Positions 1-8,988 of a DNA stretch of 64,000 nucleotides are shown here, piece by piece. The notes under the pieces were generated by a model. The model saw only the letters and a program-made list of their open reading frames with translations. It was not told the origin of the DNA and made no database searches. The stretch's first letter is position 1. Each line of letters begins with the position of its first letter. This DNA is from Cytophagaceae bacterium (lineage in GTDB: Bacteria; Bacteroidota; Bacteroidia; Flavobacteriales; Flavobacteriaceae): contig PALD01000049.1 of the NCBI GenBank assembly GCA_002710685.1, forward strand, positions 62,001 through 126,000, read 5' to 3'. The position numbers and the translations under genes were made by a program.

Positions 1-2
1 AC

Positions 3-506
3 CTTAAAAGAGAATTTAAAGGTGTGGTCACAGAAATAGCCAACTCTGCCGAAGAAAGCCTTACCGCAGATCAAGTGACAAACTTTAAAGTAAAAGTGAG
101 GATCCTTGAAGAGTCTTACAAGGACCTTCTTGAAGGCAAAGCAGAAAGTTACTCACCATTCAGGCCCGGGATGACCGCTACCGTTGACGTGATCACGAGC
201 CGTAAATCCAGTGTGATAGGCGTGCCCATAAGTGCCATAGTAATTAAGAGCGATACCACCGGTACTGCAAGGCCAGGGGCCGCCATGGGTAATGAACAGT
301 ATGAATGCGTGTTTGTAAAAGATGGAGACGAAGCTAGGCTTAGGGTGGTCAAAACGGGCATACAAGACGAATCAAACATAGAAATCACCAGTGGATTAAA
401 GCCCGGTGAGACCGTTATTGTAGGACCTTACAATACCGTGACAAAAAGCTTGAAGGCAGGTGATAAGGTAGAGGTTTCAACAGGTACCGATTTTTCAGAT
501 AACTAA
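3..506 (+). CDS. Efflux RND transporter periplasmic adaptor (HlyD/MacA type), C-terminal part
   Basis: This is the 3' end of a gene whose start lies before the window; the frame is open from base 3. The visible 167 or so residues carry the beta-barrel and membrane-proximal domains of a membrane fusion protein, including the family-typical stretch FRPGMTATVDV and, near the end, GLKPGETVIVGP. Such proteins bridge an inner-membrane ABC or RND pump to an outer-membrane channel. The gene ends 2 bases before tsaB, so the two are probably co-transcribed. Which pump it serves cannot be seen here; MacA-like adaptors for MacB ABC exporters are the most likely reading. Confidence 0.85.
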   Translation, partial: LKREFKGVVTEIANSAEESLTADQVTNFKVKVRILEESYKDLLEGKAESYSPFRPGMTATVDVITSRKSSVIGVPISAIVIKSDTTGTARPGAAMGNEQYECVFVKDGDEARLRVVKTGIQDESNIEITSGLKPGETVIVGPYNTVTKSLKAGDKVEVSTGTDFSDN

Positions 507-508
507 CC

Positions 509-1174
509 ATGGGATTGATCCTATCGCTTGAAACTGCCACTACCAATTGCTCTGTGGCCCTCAGTAGAGATGGTGACATCCTCAAGGTTATAGAAGACAT
601 GGGCAAGAACTACAGCCATGCCGAAAGGTTGCACATCTATGTCACAAGATTGTTAGAAGAAACAGGATGCAGTCATGCTGACCTGGATGCCGTGGCCATA
701 AGCAGGGGCCCCGGTTCTTATACTGGTCTTAGGATAGGGGTAAGCACGGCAAAAGGTTTTTGCTTTGCGCAAAATATACCCTTGATAGCCATCGACACCC
801 TTACTTCACTGGCCATGCAGGCACAAGGTCACAATCCTGACTTTATCGTGCCCATGCTAGATGCCAGGAGAATGGAGGTCTACAGCGCGGTCTATGACGG
901 TAATGTTGACCAAGTGAGGGAAATACGGGCTGAAATCTTGAATGAAGGTTCTTTTGCTGAATATCTTGAACAGGGCAATGTAGTCTTTATAGGCAATGGG
1001 GCAGCAAAATTCAGAGAAATCTGTGACCATAAGAATGCTGTTTTTATGGTAGAAGCACTCCCCTCAGCGCGTGAGATGGTTGCTTTTGCAGAAGCAAAAT
1101 ACAAAAAAAGCGACATCGAGGATGTCGCCTATTTTGAACCTTTTTATCTTAAAGATTTTATCGCAGGGCGATAA
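509..1174 (+). CDS. tsaB: tRNA threonylcarbamoyladenosine biosynthesis protein TsaB
   Basis: 221 aa, close to the family's usual length. The N-terminus (ILSLETATTNCSVAL) and the AISRGPGSYTGLRIG motif are diagnostic of TsaB/YeaZ, an ASKHA-fold protein. It pairs with TsaD and TsaE to place the threonylcarbamoyl group on A37 of ANN-decoding tRNAs in the cytoplasm. It starts 2 bases after the efflux adaptor stop. It converges on mscS, with only 2 bases between the stops, and its 3' end contains the probable terminator of the opposite-strand mscS gene. Confidence 0.95.
   Translation: MGLILSLETATTNCSVALSRDGDILKVIEDMGKNYSHAERLHIYVTRLLEETGCSHADLDAVAISRGPGSYTGLRIGVSTAKGFCFAQNIPLIAIDTLTSLAMQAQGHNPDFIVPMLDARRMEVYSAVYDGNVDQVREIRAEILNEGSFAEYLEQGNVVFIGNGAAKFREICDHKNAVFMVEALPSAREMVAFAEAKYKKSDIEDVAYFEPFYLKDFIAGR
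1103..1128 (-). terminator. Rho-independent terminator for mscS, inside tsaB coding sequence
   Basis: On the minus strand an 8-bp perfect stem GCGACATC/GATGTCGC with a 3-base loop is followed by seven T. It lies about 50 bases past the mscS stop and within the last codons of tsaB. Confidence 0.7.
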
Positions 1175-1176
1175 AT

Positions 1177-2034
1177 TTAGCTCTTAGAAGAAGTTTCGAT
1201 TACACCTTCTTGAAAAAAATGTACATCTCTTTGTGGGTAAGGTATCACGATACCGGCTTCTTCCAGCCTGCGTTTTCCCTCTTCAAGAATGTACCATTTT
1301 ACGGCAAAGAAATCCTCGTTTTTGGTAAAGTACCGCAATTGCAGGTTTACTGAGCTGTCAGCAAGTTCCGTGACGATGCACATGGGTGCTGGCTGTGGAT
1401 CTCCTAGGATTTTATCGCCTTGTTCGGCAACAAGTTCCAGTAATATTTCTTTAGTCTTTCTTATATCACTATCGTAGTGAATTCCCCAGGTCATTGCTTC
1501 TCTACGGATTCCTTCAACAGCATAGTTGATCACATTGCCATTAGCCAGGTCACCGTTAGGTATGATGGCTTGTTGATTGCCAAAGGTCACAAGTTTTGTG
1601 TAAAACAAGGAAATCTCCTTTACTGATCCATCAATTCCCTGAGCCGAAATCCAGTCGCCTACTTTAAAGGGTCTAAGCATTAAGATAATCACGCCTCCTG
1701 CAAAGTTGGAAAGTGATCCTTGTAAAGCCAGGCCTATGGCAAGACCTGCGGCGGTGATAATACCCAGTAACGATGCAGATTGTACCCCTAACTTCATGAT
1801 AATCATCACAAATAAGGCCAACTTAAGTGTCCAGTTTATTAAATCAGCGATGAATTTTTCAAGGGTAACATCATAATCCTTCTTTTTAAAAAATTTGCGC
1901 ACATATTTGTTGATTATCTTAATGACCCACCATCCTATGACAAAAATGAGGATTGCTGCTACAAGGTTGGGTATAAAATCAACTACGTGGGCCACCAGTC
2001 TATCTGCCCATTCTTCATATTTTTCTGGAATCAT
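1177..2034 (-). CDS. Small-conductance mechanosensitive channel, MscS family
   Basis: 285 aa from the ATG at 2034; an in-frame TTG at 2061 would add nine residues but looks less natural. Three hydrophobic helices occupy roughly residues 15-110. They end in the glycine/alanine-rich pore helix (AAGLAIGLALQGSLSNFAGGV), followed by the MscS beta domain (RPFKVGDWI, then IPNGDLANG). The length fits the minimal MscS type. The protein would release solutes under hypoosmotic shock at the inner membrane. It lies downstream of the DUF255 gene on the same strand with a 60-85 base gap. Confidence 0.92.
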   Translation of the reverse strand: MIPEKYEEWADRLVAHVVDFIPNLVAAILIFVIGWWVIKIINKYVRKFFKKKDYDVTLEKFIADLINWTLKLALFVMIIMKLGVQSASLLGIITAAGLAIGLALQGSLSNFAGGVIILMLRPFKVGDWISAQGIDGSVKEISLFYTKLVTFGNQQAIIPNGDLANGNVINYAVEGIRREAMTWGIHYDSDIRKTKEILLELVAEQGDKILGDPQPAPMCIVTELADSSVNLQLRYFTKNEDFFAVKWYILEEGKRRLEEAGIVIPYPQRDVHFFQEGVIETSSKS

Positions 2035-2116
2035 AAAGTGTGTTTTGCTATGAGTTTGCAAAGTTCAAGGTTCTCAGGCAGAATCAAAAACCTCTAATGT
2101 TTATGAAACGTTAATT

Positions 2117-4156
2117 TTAAAGGGCTTCAAGTGCTTCTTTAACAGTTCTTACAGGTAATTTGCACGTGTAGTCCCTGCATACATAAATTAGCGTATCCCC
2201 ACCGGCAAACCTGTTCTTAAGGATATCCAGCCCTATTTCGCTTAAAGCGAAAACCTTAATTGCACTGGGCAAGTAGCTTTTATCCAATTCTTTTTTTAAT
2301 TCCCGGGCCTTTGGGCCTGCGATGACAATCTCATTAAAAGGATGGGTGAAATTGAGTAAAAGGTCAAGCCAATTGCTGTAGCTGCCTGCATAGGTAGAAG
2401 CTTCTGAGAGCATGTTGTCGAGCATCCTGGCAGCCTTGTCCTCATATTCTTTCTTCAATGTCAAGTGGGCAAGCTTGAACAGGTTTTTTGCCATGATGCT
2501 GTTTGAAGATGGTATTACATTGTCAAGGTATTCCGTATTTCTTGCGATAAGCACGGTATCTTCATCAGAGGTAAAAAAGAACATCCCGTTTTCTGGATTG
2601 TAAAAGTGGACGATTACATACTCTGTGAGCGCGATGGCATGGTCAAGCCATTTTTTGTTACCAGTGGCCTGAAACACGTTGATAAAGCCTTCAATCACCG
2701 CGGCGTAATCCTCGAGATAGGCATTGATGGTGCTCGATCCTGCTTTGTGGTTTCGGTACAGTCCACCCTCTTGACGCATCAATTTTTTCTCGATAAACTG
2801 GGCGTTATGGATGGCGAGGTCCAGGAATTGGCTTTCGCCAAAAGCTGTATGTGCATCCACAAGACCGGTCAGGGTAAGGCCGTTCCAGCCGGCCAGGATT
2901 TTATCATCCAGCCGTGGGGTCTCCCTTTTTTGCCGCTCAGCAAGCAGTTTTTTCCGCCACGTTTCTTTCGCGGAAGCGAAACCTGCCGCATCTAGATGGT
3001 ACCGGGCAATAAAATCTTCATCGTTGTCCTGCCTGATCAAGACGTAGTTGCCATGCTCCCAGTGCCCATAAGCATTGATGTTGTAATAGGCCGCAAAAAG
3101 GGCATAATCATCTTTTAAAAGACTTTTGAGTTCAGGCTGGGTCCATACATAATATGCACCTTCTTCGCGCTTGCCCCCGGTATTTATACTGTCAGCATCC
3201 AGGGCGGCATAAAACCCACCAGATGGGTCGAGCATCTCCCTTTGTAAAAATGTAATCGTGTCGTACACGGTCTCTTTGTACAGCGGTGATTGATGTACGA
3301 GATAGGCTTTGCTGTAGAGGCTTAACAGCTGGGCGTTGTCGTAGAGCATTTTCTCAAAATGGGGCACGTGCCATTTTTCATCAACGCTGTAGCGCGAGAA
3401 TCCGCCACCCACCTGATCATACACCCCACCAAAAGCCATGAGCTCAAGCGTGGTTTTTACAAAATCAAGAACAGGCTCGTTTTTATGTTGAACGGCATAC
3501 CTTAACAAGAATTCATAGTTATTGGGCATCATGAATTTTGGCGCACGCCGCATCCCGCCCAGCATAAGGTCAAATTGTTGCGACCATTGAGATACTGCAT
3601 TATCCAGGATATTCTTGTCATGCGCATGCTTTTTATCATTTGCCTTGATGATGCTCATTTGCTTAATTCCTACTTCTAGGCGGTTAGCATAGGCTTCCAG
3701 CTGCGCGGGGTCCTCCTGTTTTATCCTGTCTATCTGTTTCAGGGCATCCATCCAGTTTTCACGGGGTACATAGGTGGCGCCCCACACAGGTCTGCCATCT
3801 GGCAGGGCAACCATGTTGAGGGGCCAGCCGCCGCGGCCATTCATGAGCTGTATGGCATTCATGTAGATGCTATCAACATCAGGGCGTTCTTCTCTGTCAA
3901 CCTTGATGCTGATGTAGCTTGTGTTCATGACCTGGGCCACGTCCTCGTTTTCAAAGCTTTCTTCTTCCATGACATGGCACCAGTGGCAGGCACTGTATCC
4001 TATGCTCACGATAATCAGTTTGTTTTCTTTTTTGGCTGTGGCCAAAACAGCATCGTCCCACGGCATCCAGTCAACGGGATTGTGGGCATGTTGCAACAGG
4101 TATGGGCTTGTCTCGTGTATAAGGGCATTGGTAAACCGGGGGTCTTTGATGGACAT
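2117..4156 (-). CDS. Thioredoxin domain-containing protein, DUF255/YyaL (SPATA20) family
   Basis: 679 aa, full length for this family. Residues about 1-170 form a thioredoxin-like DUF255 domain with the hallmark [13 protein letters not shown] and GGWPLNM motifs. The remainder is an (alpha/alpha)6 barrel resembling N-acyl-glucosamine epimerases, with the [12 protein letters not shown] and [11 protein letters not shown] signatures. There is no signal peptide, so it is cytoplasmic. The catalytic role of the family is not settled. It contains two internal copies of the window's iterated palindrome (2236-2252 and about 2966-2981). The gene stands between mscS and dodecin on the same strand, separated from dodecin by a hairpin terminator. 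Confidence 0.9.
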   Translation of the reverse strand: MSIKDPRFTNALIHETSPYLLQHAHNPVDWMPWDDAVLATAKKENKLIIVSIGYSACHWCHVMEEESFENEDVAQVMNTSYISIKVDREERPDVDSIYMNAIQLMNGRGGWPLNMVALPDGRPVWGATYVPRENWMDALKQIDRIKQEDPAQLEAYANRLEVGIKQMSIIKANDKKHAHDKNILDNAVSQWSQQFDLMLGGMRRAPKFMMPNNYEFLLRYAVQHKNEPVLDFVKTTLELMAFGGVYDQVGGGFSRYSVDEKWHVPHFEKMLYDNAQLLSLYSKAYLVHQSPLYKETVYDTITFLQREMLDPSGGFYAALDADSINTGGKREEGAYYVWTQPELKSLLKDDYALFAAYYNINAYGHWEHGNYVLIRQDNDEDFIARYHLDAAGFASAKETWRKKLLAERQKRETPRLDDKILAGWNGLTLTGLVDAHTAFGESQFLDLAIHNAQFIEKKLMRQEGGLYRNHKAGSSTINAYLEDYAAVIEGFINVFQATGNKKWLDHAIALTEYVIVHFYNPENGMFFFTSDEDTVLIARNTEYLDNVIPSSNSIMAKNLFKLAHLTLKKEYEDKAARMLDNMLSEASTYAGSYSNWLDLLLNFTHPFNEIVIAGPKARELKKELDKSYLPSAIKVFALSEIGLDILKNRFAGGDTLIYVCRDYTCKLPVRTVKEALEAL

Positions 4157-4190
4157 GGGGAGTGAGGGTTGGTGATGATGTATTAAATAA

Positions 4191-4227
4191 AATATCCCGT
4201 TATCAAGGGAGATGACAACGGGATATT
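4191..4227 (-). terminator. Hairpin terminator downstream of dodecin
   Basis: An 11-bp perfect stem (AATATCCCGTT/AACGGGATATT) with a 15-base loop lies 20 bases beyond the dodecin stop. On the minus strand it is followed by a T-rich tract. Confidence 0.65.
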
Positions 4228-4246
4228 AAATTTTTTATGGCTGCAA

Positions 4247-4447
4247 TTATTTTACTTCAAAGGTAATCTTGAGGTTTACCCTAAACTCTGAAATGGTATC
4301 GCCCGTCACCACGGCGCTTTGTTCCTTTACATAAACAGAGCGGATGTGCTTCAAGGTCTTTGCAGCTTCCTTGACGCCATTTGCAGTGGCCTGTTCCCAA
4401 CTTTTGTTTGAGCTAGCCAGTAATTCTATAACTTTTAAAATTGCCAT
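4247..4447 (-). CDS. Dodecin family flavin-binding protein
   Basis: 66 aa, the usual size of dodecin. The sequence fits the beta-alpha-beta-beta dodecin fold: an N-terminal strand (AILKVIELLASS), a helix with SWEQATANGVKEAAKTL, and a final strand rich in alternating hydrophobics. Dodecins assemble into hollow dodecamers that store riboflavin or FMN and quench their photochemistry in the cytoplasm. It is a monocistronic unit bounded by its own terminator. Confidence 0.92.
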   Translation of the reverse strand: MAILKVIELLASSNKSWEQATANGVKEAAKTLKHIRSVYVKEQSAVVTGDTISEFRVNLKITFEVK

Positions 4448-4538
4448 AATGTATGATTTTAGTTGAAAATTTTATTAAATGTTCAAGTTACGATAATATA
4501 CGGCAATCTGAAACTGCAATCTGTTAAGGAAAACCTTT

Positions 4539-5441
4539 TTAAGCGTTAATTGCTTCTACCTGGTTTATTTTTCCAGCAAGCATCTGCTTGAGCATGTTTT
4601 CTATACCATTTTTAAGGGTAAATGTAGAAGAAGGGCAGCCGCTGCAGGCGCCCTGCAGTATGACTTTTACGTTCTTGGTCTCTGGGTCATAGTGCTCAAA
4701 GACAATATTGCCGCCATCACTGGCCACGGCCGGTTTTACATACTCTTCAATGATATTGTGTATTTGCTGTGAGGTTTCATCCAGGGCATCAAATGCTTTG
4801 TCTTCTACCTGCTCTTTTTGTTGAGTGGTCTTGATAAGGCCTTCATTTACGACCTCTTTGCCTTCTTCAAGGTACTTTCTTATAAATTCCCTTAATTCTT
4901 GAAAGACGTCATCCCATTCCACTACGTCATACTTTTGAACACTTATGTAGTTCTCATCCATGAAGACTTCCTTGACAAAGGGAAACCCATAGAGCTCTGT
5001 GGCTAATGGAGATGATTTGGCTTCTTCAATGTTTTTAAACTCAAGGGTCTGGGTAACAAGTTTTTTATTGGTCACAAACTTGAGCGTTGCAGGGTTGGGT
5101 GTGCTCTCTGCATATACGGTAAGTGGTATCTTTGTGGCCTCATCTTCTGCGATGATGACAATACCGTTGTCGTTGAGGTAGTCCTCAATCTGCTTGGCGA
5201 GCTCGTTTTGCACGTCAATCCACTCAACGATGTTATATTTTTCAATACCTATGAAATTTTGTGCTACATACACCGTTTTTACAAAAGGAAGGTAAAAAAG
5301 TTCTTGCGCCAAGGGTGAATTTTTGGCTTCATCAATGTTCTTGAATTCAAAACTTTGATGATTGACCAGGAATTCATTAGCCTGAAATTTTTTTATTGCG
5401 GGATTATTAGTAGCCTCGACCGTAATGCTATATTTGTTCAT
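4539..5441 (-). CDS. NifU-type Fe-S cluster carrier with two tandem Nfu N-terminal domains
   Basis: 300 aa. Residues about 1-95 and 105-200 are two related copies of the Nfu N-terminal domain: each has NPA followed by FEFKNI(D/E)EAK(N/S)SPLA, then PFVK. Residues about 215-295 are the NifU C-terminal domain with the cluster-binding motif GACSGCPSS. The protein would accept a 4Fe-4S cluster and pass it to apo-enzymes. It is divergent from porP/sprF across 105 bases that hold a -7 box for this gene. Duplication of the N-domain is normal in flavobacteria but unlike Nfu in proteobacteria. Confidence 0.92.
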   Translation of the reverse strand: MNKYSITVEATNNPAIKKFQANEFLVNHQSFEFKNIDEAKNSPLAQELFYLPFVKTVYVAQNFIGIEKYNIVEWIDVQNELAKQIEDYLNDNGIVIIAEDEATKIPLTVYAESTPNPATLKFVTNKKLVTQTLEFKNIEEAKSSPLATELYGFPFVKEVFMDENYISVQKYDVVEWDDVFQELREFIRKYLEEGKEVVNEGLIKTTQQKEQVEDKAFDALDETSQQIHNIIEEYVKPAVASDGGNIVFEHYDPETKNVKVILQGACSGCPSSTFTLKNGIENMLKQMLAGKINQVEAINA

Positions 5442-5455
5442 ATTGAAAATTTATA

Positions 5456-5463
5456 CAAAGTTA
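5456..5463 (-). promoter_or_regulatory. Bacteroidota -7 box for the NifU-type gene
   Basis: On the minus strand the octamer is TAACTTTG, matching TAnnTTTG, 15 bases before the ATG. No TTG at the preferred spacing is visible, so only the -7 element is supported. Confidence 0.45.
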
Positions 5464-5546
5464 ATGAATAGGGGTTCAAAAGTGATGACATTTTACTTGC
5501 TACACGATGAATACTCGCAATATTTAACTAGATTTATCGCGCCTTA

Positions 5547-6575
5547 ATGAACTTAGCCGAAATCAAGAACCCGCTCATGCTTAAAAAATTACTTTTAGTT
5601 TTCTTTTTATCTGTTGCTGCCAGGGGAGTTGCTCAAGAGGGAATACCTGTGTATTCAGATTATCTTTCAGACAACCTCTACTTGCTTCACCCATCAATGG
5701 CTGGGGCTGCCAGGGCAAACCAGATAAGGCTTACGGCAAGGCAGCAATGGTTTGACGTTGATGATGCTCCAAACTTACAAACCTTGAGCGTCAATGGTAG
5801 GGTGGGGGACAAGGTAGGCCTGGGGGCCATAGTCTTTGCTGATCAAAACGGTTATTTCTCACAACTGGGGGCATATGCCACCTTTGCGTACCATATATTG
5901 CTTTCGCGAAATTACATTGACCTCAATCAATTGTCATTTGGCGTTAACGTAGGCGTGTTACAAAATACGATTGACGAGACAAACTTTCCGTCACAGCCCT
6001 TTGACCCCGTGATAACTGGAGGAAACCCTACGGATAATTTTTTTAATGTTGACCTGGGGATTTCCTATTTTTTTCTTGATTTTTATGCCCACGCGACCGT
6101 CAAGAATGTGCTTCCGCGACAGCGTGAACTTTTTAGCCAGGAGCTGGAGTCAAAAAACCAAAGAAGGTACCTGCTTTCTGCCGGGTATATCTTTGGCCGG
6201 TTAAATGGAGACTGGAAGTATGAGCCGTCCATGATGTTCCAGGCCACTGATGAGACCCGTGAGGCAACCGTGGATGCCAACTTTAAAGTGTACCGTAAAT
6301 TTGACTGGGGGCAATTATGGGGTGGATTATCTTACAGGAGAAGCCTGGATGGTGCAGAATTTACCCAAAACGACGAGCAGGTTCGCAGTCAAAAACTACA
6401 ATACCTTACGCCCATCCTGGGTGTCAACTGGGGCGACTGGCTTGTTGCCTATACCTATTCTTATCAAATGAACAGCGTGGTGCTCACAAATGGTGGCTTC
6501 CATCAGATTACGCTGGGATACGACTTTGGCGAACGCCGCGAGGAGTACGAGTGCTTCTGCCCGGCAATCAACTAA
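5547..6575 (+). CDS. Type IX secretion system membrane protein, PorP/SprF family
   Basis: 342 aa from 5547. A start at 5577 (MLKKLLLVFFLSVAARGVAQ) would give a cleaner signal peptide and may be the true one. The body is an outer-membrane beta barrel with the family features PVYSDYL near the mature N-terminus, HPSMAGAARANQIRL, and the closing TLGYDFG strand. Members work with the T9SS or as SprF partners of surface adhesins such as SprB; no adhesin gene lies beside it here, so its partner is unknown. It converges on murI with a 4-base overlap of the two 3' ends. Confidence 0.88.
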   Translation: MNLAEIKNPLMLKKLLLVFFLSVAARGVAQEGIPVYSDYLSDNLYLLHPSMAGAARANQIRLTARQQWFDVDDAPNLQTLSVNGRVGDKVGLGAIVFADQNGYFSQLGAYATFAYHILLSRNYIDLNQLSFGVNVGVLQNTIDETNFPSQPFDPVITGGNPTDNFFNVDLGISYFFLDFYAHATVKNVLPRQRELFSQELESKNQRRYLLSAGYIFGRLNGDWKYEPSMMFQATDETREATVDANFKVYRKFDWGQLWGGLSYRRSLDGAEFTQNDEQVRSQKLQYLTPILGVNWGDWLVAYTYSYQMNSVVLTNGGFHQITLGYDFGERREEYECFCPAIN

Positions 6576-7360
6576 AATTCTAGGAATTCCACACGTAGGT
6601 TTTTTGCCGCATCGCTTGTGAGCTGTGCGAGGACTTCTATATCCAGGTTGGAATATAGGGTATGTCTGGCGTTTTGGCTTTCGCCCAAAATTTTTCGGCT
6701 TTTTAAGATGTTTTCTGTTTGCCTTGCCACCGCCCCTCCCGAATCAATGATGGTTACTGATGGGGGTAATAACTCTTTAAGAATAGGTATGAGGTAGGGG
6801 TAATGGGTGCAACCCAGCACGAGCTGGTCAATCTTCCGCTCAATCATGGGTGCAATAAGTTTTTCAAGTAGCATGCGTGTTTCCATGCTATTTGTTTTAC
6901 CTGCTTCTATGAGTTCAACAAGTCCCGTTCCCATGGTTTCAATTACCTTGATATTGCTTGCAAAAACACTTGATGTCCTGGCAAATAAGCTGCTACTCAA
7001 TGTGCCCTTGGTGGCCAGTATGCCCACGGCACCGCTCTTTGTGCCCAGTGCGGCAGGCTTGATGGCGGGTTCAATACCTATAAAGGGTATCGCGTATATT
7101 TCACGTAGTTTGTCTATGGCATTTGTGGTTGCGGTATTGCATGCTACCACGATGAGCTTACAACCCTTTTCAAGAAGGACCTCGGTGTTTTTTATGCTGA
7201 GGTCCAGGATTGTTTGTGTATCCTTTTCGCCGTAAGGCGCATTCTTTGAATCAGCTAGGTAAATTGTGTTTTCATGGGGTAGCCTGTGCACTACTTCGCG
7301 CCATATTGAAGTGCCGCCCACGCCGCTGTCAAAAAAACCTATGGGAGAGTTGCTAGCCAT
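6572..7360 (-). CDS. murI: Glutamate racemase
   Basis: 262 aa. The two catalytic cysteines are visible in VVACNTATT (Cys74) and LGCTHYPYL (about Cys185), and the N-terminus has FDSGVGGTSI. The enzyme converts L- to D-glutamate for peptidoglycan. It is the last gene of the block uppS-bamA-ompH-ompH-murI, although a strong terminator sits between the second ompH and murI, so it may have its own promoter. Confidence 0.96.
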   Translation of the reverse strand: MASNSPIGFFDSGVGGTSIWREVVHRLPHENTIYLADSKNAPYGEKDTQTILDLSIKNTEVLLEKGCKLIVVACNTATTNAIDKLREIYAIPFIGIEPAIKPAALGTKSGAVGILATKGTLSSSLFARTSSVFASNIKVIETMGTGLVELIEAGKTNSMETRMLLEKLIAPMIERKIDQLVLGCTHYPYLIPILKELLPPSVTIIDSGGAVARQTENILKSRKILGESQNARHTLYSNLDIEVLAQLTSDAAKNLRVEFLEF

Positions 7361-7371
7361 GTACCAAAAGT

Positions 7372-7398
7372 AAAAAAACTGCCTTGATGGGCAGTTTT
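7372..7398 (-). terminator. Rho-independent terminator after the bamA-ompH-ompH genes
   Basis: On the minus strand the stem AAAACTGCC/GGCAGTTTT (9 bp, 6-base loop) is followed by a run of seven T. It lies 25 bases past the ompH stop. Confidence 0.8.
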
Positions 7399-7422
7399 CT
7401 TTATCATTTTATGTTGTGTGGA

Positions 7423-7935
7423 CTAGATGCCCAGTGCTTTTTTTACATCAGGCATAAGGTCATAACCATCTGCAAGGAGCAGGCCGGTTCCCGTGGTGCT
7501 GTCAAGCACATATTGATAGCCTTTGCCCCGGGCAACTTTTTGAATGGTCTCGCGCACTTCTTCATAAATGGGCTTATAGAGGTCTTCTTCCTTTTTTTGC
7601 AGATCAGAGAAAGCGTTGCGGCGGTAGTTCACGATGTTCTGTCTCATGCTCTCCACCTCGTTTTGACGTTTAAGGTTTTCCTCATCTGTCTTAGTCTCTG
7701 CCTCGCGGCCATACTGCTCCATGGTTCTTTGAAGTTCTGCGCTAAGCGATTTGATCTCTGCATCGTATGATGCGGTCAATTTATCTACATCAGCCTTTGC
7801 ATTTTGATATTTGGGCAAAGACTCGAGCAACTCCTGTGTTGCAATATGTGCGATTTTGCTATTCTGAGCGTTGACATATCCAGAAATTCCCAGCATTAAG
7901 GCAATTGCTACAAATAGGGTTTTCATTTGTTTCAT
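7423..7935 (-). CDS. OmpH/Skp family periplasmic chaperone
   Basis: 170 aa with a signal peptide (MKQMKTLFVAIALMLGISGYVNAQ). The mature part has a short strand (SKIAHIATQELLESLPKYQ), a long charged coiled coil (about residues 45-125), and a return strand ending in DGYDLMPDVKKALGI. This is the Skp tentacle architecture. Skp-like proteins carry unfolded outer-membrane proteins across the periplasm. It is the second of two tandem ompH genes directly downstream of bamA, the normal Bacteroidota arrangement. Confidence 0.92.
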   Translation of the reverse strand: MKQMKTLFVAIALMLGISGYVNAQNSKIAHIATQELLESLPKYQNAKADVDKLTASYDAEIKSLSAELQRTMEQYGREAETKTDEENLKRQNEVESMRQNIVNYRRNAFSDLQKKEEDLYKPIYEEVRETIQKVARGKGYQYVLDSTTGTGLLLADGYDLMPDVKKALGI

Positions 7936-7976
7936 TGTGACAATAGTAATTAAGTGTTATTAATCTTTTTCTTTTT

Positions 7977-8954
7977 TTAAATCCCATCCGGGTCACCGCT
8001 GGGGGGCAGATTACCGTTGTTCTTTTTTGCATTGTCCAAGGAGTCCTTGCGCCTGGTCCTTGCTTCTATTATAGAATCCTTGCGGCGTTGACGCTCCTCA
8101 AGTATCTTTTGTCTTTTTTCTTCTGGGGTCAGGCCAGCTTCTGCAGGTTCTTCCGTGATACCGGCAGCTTTTTTTCGGGCAGCGATGATGCTGTCTCTCT
8201 TTTGCTGTCTTTCTTCCAGGAGGCGCTGCCTCCTTTCTTCAAATTCTTTTTCTTTGGCAGCCTTTTCTGCTTCGCGGGCGTCTTGCCTTGCCGATATGAT
8301 ACTGTCGCGCTCTGTCTTTTTGGCTTCGGCTTCTTCCTCGCGCTGGGTGACTTCGCGTTCTTCTTCTACAGATCTTGCCTCGGTGCGTTCAAGCTCTTTG
8401 CGGTCAGCACGGTTGTTGATCTGGTTACGTTTTGAGGCCCTGGTGATGCTCAGTAATATTTGGTCGCTTATGTCGTGTCTCTCATTGGCATAGAGCATCA
8501 CGAGATCTGCAGACTTGTCAAAGACAAAGTCATATTGTCTTGCCTTTGAGATTTCTTGTACGGCATTGAATACTTGATCTTGCACGGGTTCAACCAGGTT
8601 GCGCCTTTGTAGCATGAGGTCGCCCTGAGGGCCAAAACGCTTTTGTTGATAATCGAGCACCTCGTTCTCCATGTATGCAATCTCATCTTGACGTTCCTCG
8701 ATAAGCTCTGGCGTGAGCAGTACCCTTTCATTTTCCAGGGTTTTTTTCATTTCTTCCACCTTGCTCATCCTGGTCTCGATTTCCTTTTTCCATTCACCTA
8801 CCCGTTGATCGAGTTGTGCTTGTGCTTCTTGATATTCAGGTACATTTTGAAGAATGTACTCCATATCTATGTACCCTATGCGGATACTTTTTTGCGCTTT
8901 CGCGGAAAGCGTAGCGAGAATAACAAGGGTAATAAGGAATAATCGTTGCTTCAT
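7977..8954 (-). CDS. OmpH/Skp family protein with charged repeat tail
   Basis: 325 aa, nearly twice the usual length. A signal peptide (residues 1-21) is followed by the OmpH core (about 22-175), which includes the long coiled coil. Residues about 176-320 are an extra, highly charged Glu/Arg/Lys helix-forming tail. This tail carries a recurring motif, (R/K)DSII.AR, at about 216, 253 and 292 with a degenerate copy at 302. It ends in a short Gly/Pro-rich segment. The core role is as a periplasmic chaperone; the tail's function is unknown and may bind a partner or peptidoglycan. It is co-directional with bamA (34 bases downstream). Confidence 0.88.
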   Translation of the reverse strand: MKQRLFLITLVILATLSAKAQKSIRIGYIDMEYILQNVPEYQEAQAQLDQRVGEWKKEIETRMSKVEEMKKTLENERVLLTPELIEERQDEIAYMENEVLDYQQKRFGPQGDLMLQRRNLVEPVQDQVFNAVQEISKARQYDFVFDKSADLVMLYANERHDISDQILLSITRASKRNQINNRADRKELERTEARSVEEEREVTQREEEAEAKKTERDSIISARQDAREAEKAAKEKEFEERRQRLLEERQQKRDSIIAARKKAAGITEEPAEAGLTPEEKRQKILEERQRRKDSIIEARTRRKDSLDNAKKNNGNLPPSGDPDGI

Positions 8955-8988
8955 GGCATAAACATATTTAGAAAATATCGTGCCAAAT

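Noticed and set aside
2606..2995. 129-codon plus-strand frame opposite the DUF255 gene
   Set aside because: Shadow of a strongly coding, conserved reverse-strand gene.
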